Both the position numbers and the translations under genes were made by a program. A stretch of 64,000 nt of DNA, taken from NCBI GenBank assembly GCA_901420285.1, contig CABDVE010000001.1, positions 186,001-250,000 of the forward strand, given 5' to 3'. The stretch comes from Stutzerimonas stutzeri (lineage in GTDB: Bacteria > Pseudomonadota > Gammaproteobacteria > Enterobacterales > Pasteurellaceae). The notes beneath the pieces are model-generated. The model was not told the DNA's origin. It did not search any database and worked only from the letters and a program-made list of their open reading frames with translations. Positions 1-9,138 of the stretch are shown here, in pieces (positions within the stretch are counted from its first letter, which is position 1; each line of letters begins with the position of its first letter).

Positions 1-337
1 AATTGGTATTGATATTGATCCGCAAGCGATTCTTGCCAGTCGTAACAATGCGCAACAAAACGGTGTTGCGGATCGCTTGCAACTTTTTTTATCCGACGAA
101 AAACCGGCGAATCTTAAAGCGGACGTTGTAGTCGCCAATATTTTAGCCGGCCCATTAAAAGAACTTTATCCGCTGATTAGCTGCTTGGTGAAAGAAAACG
201 GCGATTTGGGCTTGTCCGGTATTTTAGAAACGCAAGCCCGCTCCGTCTGCGATGCTTACGCCCAAACCTTTGATTTGGAAGAGGTTGCGGTACGTGAGGA
301 ATGGTGCCGAATTACGGGCAAGTTAAAATCGCTTTAA
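1..337 (+). CDS. prmA: Ribosomal protein L11 methyltransferase PrmA, C-terminal part (cut by window edge)
   Basis: The reading frame is open from base 2 and gives the last 111 residues. PrmA trimethylates ribosomal protein L11 with S-adenosylmethionine in the cytoplasm. Visible are the end of the SAM-binding fold (GIDIDPQAI, whose acidic residues contact the cofactor ribose in this class) and the family motif [11 protein letters not shown], which takes the place of the usual NPPY substrate motif. The C-terminal strand ends EEWCRITGK, as in PrmA. The start codon and N-terminal L11-recognition domain lie outside the window. It precedes dusB-fis, as in other gammaproteobacteria. Confidence 0.93.
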   Translation, partial: IGIDIDPQAILASRNNAQQNGVADRLQLFLSDEKPANLKADVVVANILAGPLKELYPLISCLVKENGDLGLSGILETQARSVCDAYAQTFDLEEVAVREEWCRITGKLKSL

Positions 338-385
338 TTTTATTTTGTCAATTAAAAAAAGTGTATTTTTTGAACAAAATTCGCT

Positions 386-413
386 TTGCAAAGCATATCA
401 AAGTGCGTATGAT
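386..413 (+). promoter_or_regulatory. Candidate sigma-70 promoter for dusB-fis
   Basis: TTGCAA (386-391), a 16-bp spacer, then TATGAT (408-413), followed by a GC-containing discriminator. It lies 72 bp before the dusB start. In enterobacteria fis is transcribed from a growth-phase and stringently controlled promoter ahead of dusB; a similar role here is inference. Confidence 0.5.
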
Positions 414-484
414 AGCACGCCTTGTCGGTTGTCGCCCCGTTCGACAGCAATTGGATTTAGGCTTGCTCGAAGGTGAAAGGTAAA

Positions 485-1465
485 ATGCGCATCGGTCCTT
501 ACCCATTAAAAAATCGTGTTTTACTGGCACCGATGGCGGGCATTACCGATAAACCTTTCCGCCGTCTTTGTGCCCATTACGGCGCGGGATTGACCTTCTC
601 CGAAATGATGTCCGCCAATCCGCAACTTTGGCATACGGAAAAATCCAAATTGCGTTTGGCGCATAGCGATGAATTGGGCTTCAATGCGGTGCAGATCGCA
701 GGTTCCGAGCCGTTGGAAATGGCGCGAGCTGCGGCGGCGAATGTGGAATGTGGTGCGCAAATCATCGACATCAATATGGGCTGTCCTGCCAAAAAGGTAA
801 ATCGCAAACTTGCCGGGTCGGCATTGTTGCAGTTTCCCGAATTGGTGGAAAACATTCTGCGCGAAGTCGTCAAGGCGGTCGATGTGCCGGTAACCTTGAA
901 AATTCGCACGGGCTGGAATAAATCTAATCGAAACTGCGTGCAAATCGGCAAAATTGCAGAACAATCCGGTATTCAGGCTTTAACCATTCACGGACGGACG
1001 CGAGAATGTCTTTTTGAAGGGGAAGCGGAATACGACAATATTCGCGCGGTCAAACAAGCCGTTTCGATCCCGGTGATTGCCAACGGCGATATTGATTGCG
1101 CGGCAAAAGCAAAACAGGTGCTTGATTACACCGGCGCCGATGCAATTATGATCGGACGTGCCGCGTTAGGCAATCCTTGGCTGTTTCAAGCAGTGGAAAG
1201 CTTAATTGAACGCGATACGATCATTCAAACACCAAGTTTAAGTGAAAAATGCGCTCAAATTTTGCGCCATATTCAAGAATTACACCAATTCTACGGCGCC
1301 TCAAAAGGCTACCGCATCGCCCGCAAACACATAGCTTGGTACTTACAGGAAATTCAACCTGGTTCCGTTTTTAGACAGACTTTTAACGCAATAAACGATC
1401 CGCAGGAACAACTTATTGTGTTGGAAGATTTTTTAAATTCAATTTTGGATAAAGCAAGATGTTAG
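485..1465 (+). CDS. dusB: tRNA-dihydrouridine synthase B
   Basis: A flavoenzyme of 326 residues that reduces specific uridines in the tRNA D-loop region using NADPH and FMN. The N-terminal TIM barrel has [15 protein letters not shown] near residues 15-29, the catalytic-cysteine motif [27 protein letters not shown], and the FMN-phosphate signature ANGDI plus [11 protein letters not shown] helical tRNA-binding domain follows ([15 protein letters not shown]). An in-frame GTG/ATG-like start lies 12 bases upstream, but the ATG at 485 follows a GAAAGG ribosome site and matches the conserved MRIGPY start. The stop overlaps the fis start by 7 bases, so the two are probably co-translated. A copy of CAATGCGGTGC lies within the gene at 682-692. 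Confidence 0.96.
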   Translation: MRIGPYPLKNRVLLAPMAGITDKPFRRLCAHYGAGLTFSEMMSANPQLWHTEKSKLRLAHSDELGFNAVQIAGSEPLEMARAAAANVECGAQIIDINMGCPAKKVNRKLAGSALLQFPELVENILREVVKAVDVPVTLKIRTGWNKSNRNCVQIGKIAEQSGIQALTIHGRTRECLFEGEAEYDNIRAVKQAVSIPVIANGDIDCAAKAKQVLDYTGADAIMIGRAALGNPWLFQAVESLIERDTIIQTPSLSEKCAQILRHIQELHQFYGASKGYRIARKHIAWYLQEIQPGSVFRQTFNAINDPQEQLIVLEDFLNSILDKARC

Positions 1466-1761
1466 AACAACAACGTAGTCCGTCTGAAGCATTAACCGTT
1501 TCAGTGTTAAACTCTCAATCACAAGTCACCAACAAACCGTTACGTGATTCCGTAAAACAAGCATTACGCAATTACTTATCTCAATTAGACGGGCAAGATG
1601 TGAATGATCTTTACGAATTAGTATTGGTAGAAGTCGAACATCCAATGTTAGATATGGTGATGCAATACACGCGCGGTAACCAAACCCGCGCAGCGAATAT
1701 GCTTGGCATTAACCGCGGCACCTTACGCAAAAAATTAAAAAAATATGGCATGGGCGGTTAA
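1459..1761 (+). CDS. fis: DNA-binding protein Fis
   Basis: A nucleoid-associated protein of 100 residues, the usual length being about 98. It bends DNA, activates rRNA and tRNA promoters, and assists site-specific recombination. The C-terminal helix-turn-helix [18 protein letters not shown] is almost identical to known Fis, and the dimerisation helices ([27 protein letters not shown]) precede it. The ATG lies inside the end of dusB, giving the classic dusB-fis operon. The hairpin at 1801-1834 lies downstream and is a likely transcription end. The N-terminus is slightly longer than the E. coli protein. Confidence 0.97.
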   Translation: MLEQQRSPSEALTVSVLNSQSQVTNKPLRDSVKQALRNYLSQLDGQDVNDLYELVLVEVEHPMLDMVMQYTRGNQTRAANMLGINRGTLRKKLKKYGMGG

Positions 1762-1800
1762 TTACTCAACCTGTCGAAACATAGTTTGATATCAAACAAC

Positions 1801-1834
1801 AGCACCGCATTGGGAGCAATTCCAATGCGGTGCT
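1801..1834. repeat. Inverted pair of the AGCACCGCATTG word; probable bidirectional terminator
   Basis: AGCACCGCATTGG (1801-1813) and CCAATGCGGTGCT (1822-1834) form a 13-bp perfect stem with an 8-base loop. It is flanked by AACA on the left and GTTTTA on the right. It sits between the convergent ends of fis (+) and trmN6 (-), so it could stop transcription from both sides. First of nine such pairs in the window. Confidence 0.9.
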
Positions 1835-1845
1835 GTTTTAAGCAG

Positions 1846-2544
1846 TTAAAATTTCAAATAAAAATCCTTCGTCAATGCGACAAATTCCGCGGTGTATTGA
1901 TGGTGTTCGTCGTAAATCACCAATTTGTTTTGCATTAACGCTCGCGACTGTTTGGCGAAAGTGATTAACATTCGCCGCGGCGTTTTGCCGATTTTAGTAA
2001 TGACCGCCGTCTGCTTCACGCAATGCAGTTCGGCCGAATCCATCAGGCTTTTTACTGCCTCGAAAGGCACGACAAAACTTATTTCTCCGTTCGGCGATAA
2101 TCGTTGTGCAGCCCGGTTTAACCAATCCGAATGACATTGTTGCATATAACGCGCCAGCTGCCGTTGCGCATTTTTACAGTGCACGCCTTGCGCAAAATAA
2201 GGCGGATTAGCCACAATTAAATCAAAGGGGGAAGCGGTTTCGGCCAAAAAATGCAATACATCGCCTTGATGTAGTTCAATGCGGTGCCGCCAAGGAGAGT
2301 CATTGATATTTTGTTGCGCTTGTTGCACCGCGGCGGGATCGAGTTCCACCGCATGAATCTGACAATCTGGCGCACTGCGCTGCGCCAACATCAACGCCAA
2401 CAATCCCGTGCCGCAGCCCATATCCAATATTCTTCGACAGTTCGTGACATCCGCCCAAGCGCCGAGCAAAATGCCGTCAGTGCCGACCTTCATCGCGCAG
2501 TCTTGTTGATTGATATGAAACTGTTTAAAGCTAAATCCGCTCAT
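1846..2544 (-). CDS. trmN6: tRNA1(Val) (adenine(37)-N6)-methyltransferase
   Basis: A SAM-dependent methyltransferase of 232 residues that makes m6A at position 37, next to the anticodon of tRNA1(Val) (E. coli YfiC). SAM-binding motif I is LDMGCGTGLLAL near residues 40-51. The adenine-N6 catalytic motif NPPY is at about 113-116. The opening FSFKQFHINQQDCAMKVGTDGILLGAW is typical of the family. It is divergent from srmB, the same arrangement as yfiC/srmB in E. coli. Its coding strand carries the repeated word in the frame that reads RHRIE. Confidence 0.94.
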   Translation of the reverse strand: MSGFSFKQFHINQQDCAMKVGTDGILLGAWADVTNCRRILDMGCGTGLLALMLAQRSAPDCQIHAVELDPAAVQQAQQNINDSPWRHRIELHQGDVLHFLAETASPFDLIVANPPYFAQGVHCKNAQRQLARYMQQCHSDWLNRAAQRLSPNGEISFVVPFEAVKSLMDSAELHCVKQTAVITKIGKTPRRMLITFAKQSRALMQNKLVIYDEHHQYTAEFVALTKDFYLKF

Positions 2545-2625
2545 ATATTTTTCCTAAACCGACCGTACTTTAACCGCTATTTCAGGTATAATCCGCGCCG
2601 ATTTTAACAAAAAAGCCGCACTATA

Positions 2626-3948
2626 ATGAATTTATCCCAATTTGAACAATTCGATCTTTCCCCCGAGCTTTTAAAAGCCCTCGACCAAAAGGGCTACGTT
2701 CGTCCGACTGCGATCCAAACGAAAGCCATTCCGGCGGCTATGGAAGAACGCGATGTATTAGGTTCGGCGCCCACCGGCACGGGCAAAACCGTCGCCTTTT
2801 TATTGCCGGCATTACAACATTTATTGGATTATCCACGCCGTAAACCGGGCCCGCCACGCGTTTTAGTGCTCACCCCAACGCGCGAGCTAGCCATGCAAGT
2901 GGCGGAGCAAGCGCAACAGCTGGCACAGTTCAGCCGTTTAGATATCGCAACCATCACCGGCGGCGTGGCCTATCAAAATCATGGCGAAGTATTTAATTCC
3001 AACCAAGATTTGGTGGTAGCAACGCCCGGACGTTTATTGCAATACATTAAGGAAGAAAATTTCGATTGTCGTTCGGTAGAAATATTAATTTTCGACGAGG
3101 CGGATCGTATGTTGCAAATGGGCTTCGGGCAGGATGCGGAAAAAATTGCGGCGGAAACCCGTTGGCGTAAGCAAACATTGCTATTTTCCGCGACGCTTGA
3201 AGGCGAATTGTTGACAGATTTTGCCGAACGTTTGCTCAACGATCCGGTGAAAGCGGAAGCTCAACCGAGTCGTCGTGAACGCAAAAAAATCAATCAATGG
3301 TATTACCACGCTGATAGTCGGGAACACAAGATCAAATTGCTCGCGCGCTTCGTCGAAACAGAACAAGTAAGCCGCGGTATAGTATTCGTACGTCGTCGCG
3401 AAGACGCGCGCGAGCTTTCCGAAACCTTGCGTAAACGCGGCATTCGTTCCGCCTATTTAGAAGGCGACATGGCGCAAACGCAACGCAATAACGCCATTGA
3501 TAAATTAAAATCAGGCATCGTAACGCTACTGGTGGCGACGGATGTGGCGGCGCGCGGCATTGATATTGACGATGTCAGCCATGTGATGAACTTCGACTTA
3601 CCGTACAGCGCAGATACCTATCTGCACCGCATTGGACGCACGGCGCGCGCCGGTAAAAAAGGCACCGCGGTATCTTTTGTGGAAGCGCACGATTATAAGT
3701 TGCTCGGTAAAATCAAACGTTACACGGAAGAAATTCTAAAAGCGCGAATTTTGGAAGGCTTGGAACCTCGCACTAAAGCGCCGAAAGACGGCGAAATAAA
3801 ATCGGTTTCCAAAAAACAAAAGATGCGTATTAAAGAAAAACGCGAAGAAAAGAAAAAAGTCGAGGCGAAGAAAAAAGTGAAAATACGCCATAAAGACACG
3901 AAAAATATCGGTAAACGACGCAAGCCGAGCGGATCAAAAGAAATTTAG
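2626..3948 (+). CDS. srmB: DEAD-box ATP-dependent RNA helicase SrmB
   Basis: An RNA helicase of 440 residues that acts early in 50S subunit assembly. Motifs in order: Q-motif region (PTAIQTKAIP), Walker A APTGTGKT (48-55), PTRELAMQ, TPGRL, DEAD (157-160), SAT, VATDVAARGIDI, and HRIGRTARAG. The last 60 residues are a lysine/arginine-rich tail, probably for RNA binding. Divergence from trmN6 and the sequence itself favour SrmB over RhlE or DeaD. Confidence 0.95.
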   Translation: MNLSQFEQFDLSPELLKALDQKGYVRPTAIQTKAIPAAMEERDVLGSAPTGTGKTVAFLLPALQHLLDYPRRKPGPPRVLVLTPTRELAMQVAEQAQQLAQFSRLDIATITGGVAYQNHGEVFNSNQDLVVATPGRLLQYIKEENFDCRSVEILIFDEADRMLQMGFGQDAEKIAAETRWRKQTLLFSATLEGELLTDFAERLLNDPVKAEAQPSRRERKKINQWYYHADSREHKIKLLARFVETEQVSRGIVFVRRREDARELSETLRKRGIRSAYLEGDMAQTQRNNAIDKLKSGIVTLLVATDVAARGIDIDDVSHVMNFDLPYSADTYLHRIGRTARAGKKGTAVSFVEAHDYKLLGKIKRYTEEILKARILEGLEPRTKAPKDGEIKSVSKKQKMRIKEKREEKKKVEAKKKVKIRHKDTKNIGKRRKPSGSKEI

Positions 3949-4025
3949 TTCGGTGAGGCAACTCTTTCGTTGTTGAACGGCATCAATATTGCCATTGCTC
4001 ACGATTTTCTTTGCCAGGTAAAAAT

Positions 4026-4057
4026 AGCACCGCATTGGAACCCACCAATGCGGTGCT
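4026..4057. repeat. Inverted pair of the AGCACCGCATTG word downstream of srmB
   Basis: AGCACCGCATTGG (4026-4038) and CCAATGCGGTGCT (4045-4057) with a 6-base loop. The stem extends outward through AAAAT/ATTTT, so on the + strand it looks like a rho-independent terminator with a T-run, about 75 bases after the srmB stop. Confidence 0.9.
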
Positions 4058-4331
4058 ATTTTTAGTTGGTACTAAAAGCCACGGATTAAACCTCAAAAAC
4101 GATAATCCCAGCAACGATAACCTAAGCAGTGAAAACTGACCGGCTCAATTTCACGTTCACTTCATGCTCTCCGCCCAATACGTCGAATTTCACCGTCGCG
4201 GTTGCGCTGCGCAAACGGGGCGCCCAATAATTCTAAATTGCGTTAACCCAAAGCGGAATTTTTACACAAGATAAATGGCACAAACCGCTAAACAAGGTAT
4301 AATCAGCGCATTTTTTGACAAGGGAAATTCG
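4058..4331. other. Non-coding gap between srmB terminator and the yciC-like gene
   Basis: No intact gene is seen. On the minus strand an open stretch of 36 codons without a start (4122-4232) uses codons like those of real genes and could be a decayed gene end (see findings). A ribosome-binding AAGGGA lies just before the start at 4332. Confidence 0.5.
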
Positions 4332-5081
4332 ATGAAAATTAACTTTACCCAAGTTTTGCAAGACAGTTGGCATTTTTTTCGTAATCAACAGAAAATCATG
4401 CTGCAATTGGTTTTCATGCTTTTTATTGTACAAGTATTGAGCGTCTTATTAACTCCCGATTTTATGGCGCAAGACGCCGTTTCGGACGGTAATACATTGT
4501 CCGATTTAAGCCAAATCAATGCGTCGGACTTTTTAGCTTCTTTTTTACCGGCACAATTAGCCAGTATTTTTATCAGCGCTTGGGGATTGATGACGATTCA
4601 CCAAATCAGTCGGCACAATCCGCTTACGTTGAGCGCAAATTTTGTGTTGACCTTACGTCGTTTCATCGGTGTGATCGTGTTGGAAACCGTTAGTGTGCTT
4701 CCCGTGTTGATCGGCGTCGCGCACATTGTCGGTGCCGCACTTAGCAACACCGCGCCTTCTATAGCCGCATTATTGACGATTTTCTTCGGCATATACTTTT
4801 TTATTCGGCTGAATTTAGCCTCACTCCATTACCTCACAACTCAAGACGGAATAGGCCAATCTTTACAAAAAATTTGGTTGCAAGGGTGTAATCAAAAAAC
4901 CGCGTTGCTGATTTATGCTTTATTGGTGTATTTTGTTGCCCCGATGCTGATTCTGCAATTAAGTGTGCTTTCGGAGAATCTCATCTTTTCCGTTATCGTG
5001 AGCCTGACGGCGGCATTGATCAATATTTTCACATTAGTAGTAACTTATCGTTTTTACAGTTTATTTATGCAGGAGCCATAA
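4332..5081 (+). CDS. yciC: YciC-family inner-membrane protein
   Basis: A predicted polytopic membrane protein of 249 residues, UPF0259 YciC-like, function unknown. Hydrophobic segments lie near residues 22-38, 72-92, 115-150, 180-210 and 215-245. The frame is open further upstream, but AAGGGA 6 bases before the ATG at 4332 and the MKINFTQVLQDSWHFF start favour this position. The stop is immediately followed by yciB. The set yciC-yciB-yciA-yciI is also clustered in E. coli, in the opposite order, which supports the assignment more than the weakly conserved sequence does. Confidence 0.75.
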   Translation: MKINFTQVLQDSWHFFRNQQKIMLQLVFMLFIVQVLSVLLTPDFMAQDAVSDGNTLSDLSQINASDFLASFLPAQLASIFISAWGLMTIHQISRHNPLTLSANFVLTLRRFIGVIVLETVSVLPVLIGVAHIVGAALSNTAPSIAALLTIFFGIYFFIRLNLASLHYLTTQDGIGQSLQKIWLQGCNQKTALLIYALLVYFVAPMLILQLSVLSENLIFSVIVSLTAALINIFTLVVTYRFYSLFMQEP

Positions 5082-5651
5082 ATGAAGCAACTACTTGATT
5101 TTATTCCATTAATTTTATTTTTTGTAACTTATAAATTAGGTGGCGTACGCGAAGCAGCGATGGTATTGGTTATCGCCACGATTGCGCAACTGATCATATT
5201 GAAATGGAAATATGGCGCCATTGAAAAACAACAAAAAATAATGGCCGGCGCAGTAGTTTTCTTTGGGCTGCTTACCGCCTATTTCAACGAACTGCGCTAT
5301 TTACAATGGAAAGTCACCCTTATCAATGGGTTATTCGCCGTCGTATTATTGGTGGCACAGTTTCAATTTAACACGCCTTTAGTAAAAAAATTACTCGGTA
5401 AAGACATTCAATTGCCGGAAAAAGCTTGGAACAGACTCAATCTCGGCTGGGCGACATTCTTTATCATTTGTATGTTAACCAACATTTATATCAGCCAAAA
5501 TATGTCGGAAGAAGCTTGGGTGGATTTCAAATCTTTCGGCTTAATCGGAATGACGCTAATCGCCACGCTTATTTCCGGCGCCTATATTTATCGATTTTTG
5601 TCGCAACACGAACAAAAAAACGACGGAAACAATCATAAAGGAGAGCAATAA
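5082..5651 (+). CDS. yciB: Inner-membrane spanning protein YciB (septation protein A family)
   Basis: A protein of 189 residues with about five hydrophobic segments, of the YciB/IspZ family linked to cell-envelope synthesis and normal cell length. Family hallmarks are the start [18 protein letters not shown] and the central [17 protein letters not shown]. It directly abuts the preceding yciC stop, and its TAA overlaps the yciA ATG by one base (TAATG), implying translational coupling. Confidence 0.9.
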   Translation: MKQLLDFIPLILFFVTYKLGGVREAAMVLVIATIAQLIILKWKYGAIEKQQKIMAGAVVFFGLLTAYFNELRYLQWKVTLINGLFAVVLLVAQFQFNTPLVKKLLGKDIQLPEKAWNRLNLGWATFFIICMLTNIYISQNMSEEAWVDFKSFGLIGMTLIATLISGAYIYRFLSQHEQKNDGNNHKGEQ

Positions 5652-6130
5652 TGGTCTCGAATCTTATTGACAACAATGGTCGCCAATCGAAAGGCGTTTT
5701 ATTACTACGCACCCTTGCCATGCCCTCCGACACTAATGCTAACGGCGATATTTTTGGCGGCTGGATTATGTCGCAAATGGATATGGGCGGTGCGATTTTA
5801 GCCAAAGAAATCGCTCACGGACGCGTGGTCACCGTTGCCGTGGAACGGATGAACTTCATCAAGCCGATTTCCGTCGGCGACGTAGTATGCTGTTACGGAC
5901 AATGCCTAAAAGTCGGTCGGTCGTCGATTAAAATCAAAGTGGAAGTCTGGGTCAAAAAAGTCGCCAGCGAACCGATCGGCGAGCGTTATTGCGTCACTGA
6001 TGCAGTATTCACTTTCGTGGCCGTGGATAATCACGGCAAATCCCGTACCATCCCGCGCGAAGGCAACCACGAATTGGAAAGCGCCTTAGCGGCAATTCAA
6101 GAATACGAAGCGCAACAACCGCATTGTTAA
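5651..6130 (+). CDS. yciA: Acyl-CoA thioesterase YciA
   Basis: A hot-dog fold thioesterase of 159 residues that hydrolyses a broad range of acyl-CoA esters. The motif [20 protein letters not shown] (about residues 30-49) contains the catalytic Asp, and [20 protein letters not shown] is the core helix-strand unit. It starts on an ATG that overlaps the yciB stop. The neighbouring membrane genes suggest a housekeeping role in envelope lipid or CoA recycling, which is inference. Confidence 0.93.
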   Translation: MVSNLIDNNGRQSKGVLLLRTLAMPSDTNANGDIFGGWIMSQMDMGGAILAKEIAHGRVVTVAVERMNFIKPISVGDVVCCYGQCLKVGRSSIKIKVEVWVKKVASEPIGERYCVTDAVFTFVAVDNHGKSRTIPREGNHELESALAAIQEYEAQQPHC

Positions 6131-6141
6131 AAGGAAAAAGT

Positions 6142-6438
6142 ATGTATTACGTGATTTTTGCACAAGATATCCCCGACACCTTGGAAAAGCGCCTCGCTGT
6201 ACGCGAACGGCATTTAGCGCGCTTAACTCAATTACAAGCGGAAGGCCGTTTACTCACGGCCGGCCCGAATCCGTCCATTGACGCCGAAAATCCGGGCGAA
6301 GCCGGCTTTAGCGGCTCCACCGTGATCGCCCAATTCGATAATTTACTCGCTGCCAAAGATTGGGCGGCGCAAGATCCTTATGTGGAGGCCGGCGTTTACG
6401 GTGAAGTGATCGTCAAACCGTTTAAAAAAGTCTTTTAA
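6142..6438 (+). CDS. yciI: YciI family protein
   Basis: A small cytoplasmic protein of 98 residues with the ferredoxin-like YciI fold. The start [20 protein letters not shown], the His of RERHLARL, and the conserved [17 protein letters not shown] segment are visible. Its biochemical role is not established; family members have a His-Asp pair reminiscent of enzymes. An earlier in-frame start would add six residues, but AAGGA 7 bases before the ATG at 6142 decides for that one. Last gene of the yci cluster, followed by a terminator. Confidence 0.9.
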   Translation: MYYVIFAQDIPDTLEKRLAVRERHLARLTQLQAEGRLLTAGPNPSIDAENPGEAGFSGSTVIAQFDNLLAAKDWAAQDPYVEAGVYGEVIVKPFKKVF

Positions 6439-6454
6439 TTGAACAAAGGAAACG

Positions 6455-6483
6455 AAAAGCGAATCAAAAGATTCGCTTTTTTA
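6455..6483 (+). terminator. Rho-independent terminator after yciI
   Basis: An 11-bp stem, AAAAGCGAATC / GATTCGCTTTT, with an AAAA loop and a T-run, 17 bases after the yciI stop. Confidence 0.9.
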
Positions 6484-6509
6484 TCAGGCCAAAAACGGAG
6501 TCGCCCAAG

Positions 6510-6554
6510 AGCACCGCATTGAAGCCCCGTGTGACAAGCCTCCAATGCGGTGCT
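6510..6554. repeat. Inverted pair of the AGCACCGCATTG word upstream of slt
   Basis: AGCACCGCATTG (6510-6521) and CAATGCGGTGCT (6543-6554) with about 21 bases between. A spurious start codon inside the right arm extends the slt reading frame upstream. It follows a normal terminator, so it is not needed for ending yciI transcription. Confidence 0.85.
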
Positions 6555-6625
6555 CAAATGACATCTCGCGGTTTTACTTTCAGCCTTTTTGCCGTAACCC
6601 AAAAACTAACGCAAAGATAATAGCC

Positions 6626-8800
6626 ATGCTCAGTATGAAAAAACCTCTCCTTATTTCCCTCGCGCTTCTTACCGCGCTTACGCAATCAACACAAGCCAAC
6701 CAAGCGAAGCAAGAATACGCCGAGAATGCTAACTTAGCGCGCCAACAAAGCCAATGGCGACAAAATCAACAGACGGCGGAATTAAAACGGCTGCAACAGC
6801 GCGCGACTTTTTTACAGTTTGAAAATCTGCTGAAAAGCGCGCTCAAAAATCAACGCGTTGCCACAAACAAGCCGATTTTTCTGCAACTGTTACACGCGCT
6901 TGAAGGCTATCCGCTACAACAAGACGCTTGGGCGGCATATTTCGACGCTCAAATTAAACAAATAACGCCGAATACTTCTCGAGATGAAACAATTGCGCTC
7001 AAAAATGAGCTGGAAGCTTATATTAACGAACATCCGAGCCATTTTCTGCACGCTCGTTTGCAACAAAATATTCTCACGCTGCTGAATAATGCCGATGCGC
7101 CGGAATTAGTGGACTATGCAAAAAAAATCAAACCGCAAAGTTTGGCGATACAAGTCGCCACATTAAATATGGAATATCGGCTCATCGAACAATCTCAAGA
7201 TAACACTCAATCAAATCAAACTCGGCAGAACGAGATTTTGCAACGCTTTGGTGCGCTTTGGCTGGCTAACGGTGAATTGACCGACGACGCGCCGCTTTGG
7301 GCGCAATGGAATGCCAGCGGTAGTAGAACCGCAGACAATATTATTCAAAAAGCACAAAATCTGTTCGCTCAAAATGACCTTAAAGGATTACAACGCTTGG
7401 CAAAAGAATCGGAACGCGCTGGCAATACGCAAGAAGATTCGGGCATTTCGGCAGATTTACAACGTTTGGTGAATTTGCTGAAAAATCCGGCGAATTTAAA
7501 GGCGCTGGCAGATAAATCACCGCTTAACGAAAATGATTATACGCGCTATCAATTTGCCGTCGTACAAGGCTTTAATCGCTATTTATACAGCATGCCGGAA
7601 AATATCGACGAGCCAAATTTCACGCCTTATGAACAATGGGCGCAAACTTGGCGATTAAGCGATGCGCAAATTCGCGACTGGAAAATTGCTTTTCTCAACC
7701 GCTTTTTTGATAACTCAAGTCAGAATTTTCAACACTGGCGCGATGTGGAGATCTTAAAACTGGCTGCAGATAACTTAATTGAACGCCGCCTGCGCATGGC
7801 CATTTGGCAAAAAACGGATTTACAACCTTGGCTGAACGCCTTGTCGCAAGAAGGCAAAGCGAAGCAAGAATGGCGTTATTGGTTGGCAAAAACGAATGAG
7901 TCAAAAACGCACGAAATGTTAAGCGCGCTGGCCAAAGAACGCGGTTTTTATCCGATGCTGGCCGCCACGACATTAACGCGAAATGAACTCGCTCCGCAGC
8001 ACCGCATTGAAGAGGCGTCATTAGCGGATAAAAACGCGCAAAACGAGATCGCCGATAAGTATCGTGCGGCTTTGTTAGAAATCGATGAACTGCGTCAACT
8101 GGATCGTCTTGGCGCAGCCAAACAACGTTGGCGTTTTTTATTGGAAAATCTGCCGCCAGAAAACAAACAAGCGATGCAAATCGCCTTGAGCGAATACGCG
8201 AATCAGCAAAATTGGTTCGATTTGGGCGTGGACGGGTCGATTATCGCGCAAGCCAAGGAAAATATTGCACTCCGTTTGCCAAATGCCTACAGCGATTATT
8301 TCGATATTGCGTTGAATACGCAAACGCACGCTCGATCTATCAGCAAAACCTTTGCAATGGCGATTGCGCGGCAAGAAAGTGCCTGGAACCCGATGGCGCA
8401 GTCGTCTGCTAATGCGCGGGGGTTGATGCAATTGTTGCCGAGCACCGCACAAGTTACGGCGGATAATAATCAATTACCGTATCAAAGCGAGCAGGATTTG
8501 TTCAAACCACTGAATAATATTTTGCTCGGCACCGCGCATTTGAACGAGTTAAACGCGAAGTATCCCGATAACCGCATTTTGATTGCAGCAGCCTACAATG
8601 CGGGGGCGAGTCGGGTGGAAAAATGGTTAGCGCGTGCCGATGGCAAATTGGCAATGGATGAATTCATTGCGTCGATTCCTTTTTTTGAAACGCGCGGCTA
8701 TGTGCAAAACGTATTAACATACGATTTTTACTACCAACTTTTGCAACGTAAAGAAAATCCACAAACTTTTAGCAAAGCCGAATTTGATCGGCTATACTAA
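6626..8800 (+). CDS. slt: Soluble lytic murein transglycosylase (Slt70 type)
   Basis: A periplasmic enzyme of about 724 residues that cleaves peptidoglycan between MurNAc and GlcNAc, forming 1,6-anhydro ends. The signal peptide is MKKPLLISLALLTALTQSTQA. A long alpha-superhelical ring domain follows, then the C-terminal SLT domain with catalytic Glu in AIARQESAWNPMA (near residue 582), ARGLMQLLPSTA, and AAYNAGASRV. ATG 6626 and ATG 6635 are both possible; the second starts the signal peptide directly. The frame is open up to 6545, but that start lies in the repeat. trpR follows, as in E. coli. A single copy of the repeated word (7998-8010) reads QHRIE. Confidence 0.93.
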   Translation: MLSMKKPLLISLALLTALTQSTQANQAKQEYAENANLARQQSQWRQNQQTAELKRLQQRATFLQFENLLKSALKNQRVATNKPIFLQLLHALEGYPLQQDAWAAYFDAQIKQITPNTSRDETIALKNELEAYINEHPSHFLHARLQQNILTLLNNADAPELVDYAKKIKPQSLAIQVATLNMEYRLIEQSQDNTQSNQTRQNEILQRFGALWLANGELTDDAPLWAQWNASGSRTADNIIQKAQNLFAQNDLKGLQRLAKESERAGNTQEDSGISADLQRLVNLLKNPANLKALADKSPLNENDYTRYQFAVVQGFNRYLYSMPENIDEPNFTPYEQWAQTWRLSDAQIRDWKIAFLNRFFDNSSQNFQHWRDVEILKLAADNLIERRLRMAIWQKTDLQPWLNALSQEGKAKQEWRYWLAKTNESKTHEMLSALAKERGFYPMLAATTLTRNELAPQHRIEEASLADKNAQNEIADKYRAALLEIDELRQLDRLGAAKQRWRFLLENLPPENKQAMQIALSEYANQQNWFDLGVDGSIIAQAKENIALRLPNAYSDYFDIALNTQTHARSISKTFAMAIARQESAWNPMAQSSANARGLMQLLPSTAQVTADNNQLPYQSEQDLFKPLNNILLGTAHLNELNAKYPDNRILIAAAYNAGASRVEKWLARADGKLAMDEFIASIPFFETRGYVQNVLTYDFYYQLLQRKENPQTFSKAEFDRLY

Positions 8801-8820
8801 GCGCACTAGTTTAATAGTAT
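8793..8820 (+). promoter_or_regulatory. trpR promoter -10 element with TrpR-like operator
   Basis: TATACT (8793-8798) is a good -10 hexamer. CACTAGTTTAATAGTAT (8804-8820) is an imperfect palindrome with ACTA/TAGT arms and resembles the CTAGT half-sites of known Trp repressor operators. It covers the expected transcription start, so TrpR binding would repress its own gene. The -35 region falls in the end of slt and is weak. Confidence 0.6.
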
Positions 8821-8832
8821 AGGATGGTAACA

Positions 8833-9138
8833 ATGTATATCAGTCGTAACTTAGCGCAGTGGAACGCATTTCTCGCAATGCTACGAACCGCTTTTGAACA
8901 AGGTAAAGCGCAAGAACTTTTAACTTTGCTTCTCACGCCTGACGAACGCGATGCTGTAGGATTGCGCTTACAGATCGTCTCGCAACTATTAAAACAGGAC
9001 TTATCGCAACGTGAAATCCAACAAAATCTGAATACCAGCGCAGCGACGATTACGCGCGGTTCAAATATGATTAAAACGATGGATCCGGATTTTATGCAGT
9101 GGGTGAAGCGACATCTTGATGGTATTAAAACGAATTAA
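8833..9138 (+). CDS. trpR: Trp operon repressor
   Basis: A dimeric, tryptophan-activated repressor of 101 residues that controls the trp and aroH-type operons. The all-helical core is intact, with the helix-turn-helix [22 protein letters not shown] and the tryptophan-pocket residues around GLRLQIV. The ATG at 8833 is preferred over the one at 8824, because AGGA at 8821-8824 is well spaced only for 8833 and the protein then begins MYISRNL like Haemophilus TrpR. Its 3' end overlaps mtgA by 20 bases. Confidence 0.95.
   Translation: MYISRNLAQWNAFLAMLRTAFEQGKAQELLTLLLTPDERDAVGLRLQIVSQLLKQDLSQREIQQNLNTSAATITRGSNMIKTMDPDFMQWVKRHLDGIKTN

Noticed and set aside
4233..4433. Minus-strand frame over the yciC start
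   Set aside because: It overlaps the start of an in-operon gene and resembles nothing recognised.
6545..6625. Extended N-terminus for slt beginning in the repeat
   Set aside because: The extra residues are not a signal peptide, the start lies in the hairpin arm, and a proper signal peptide begins at 6626 or 6635.
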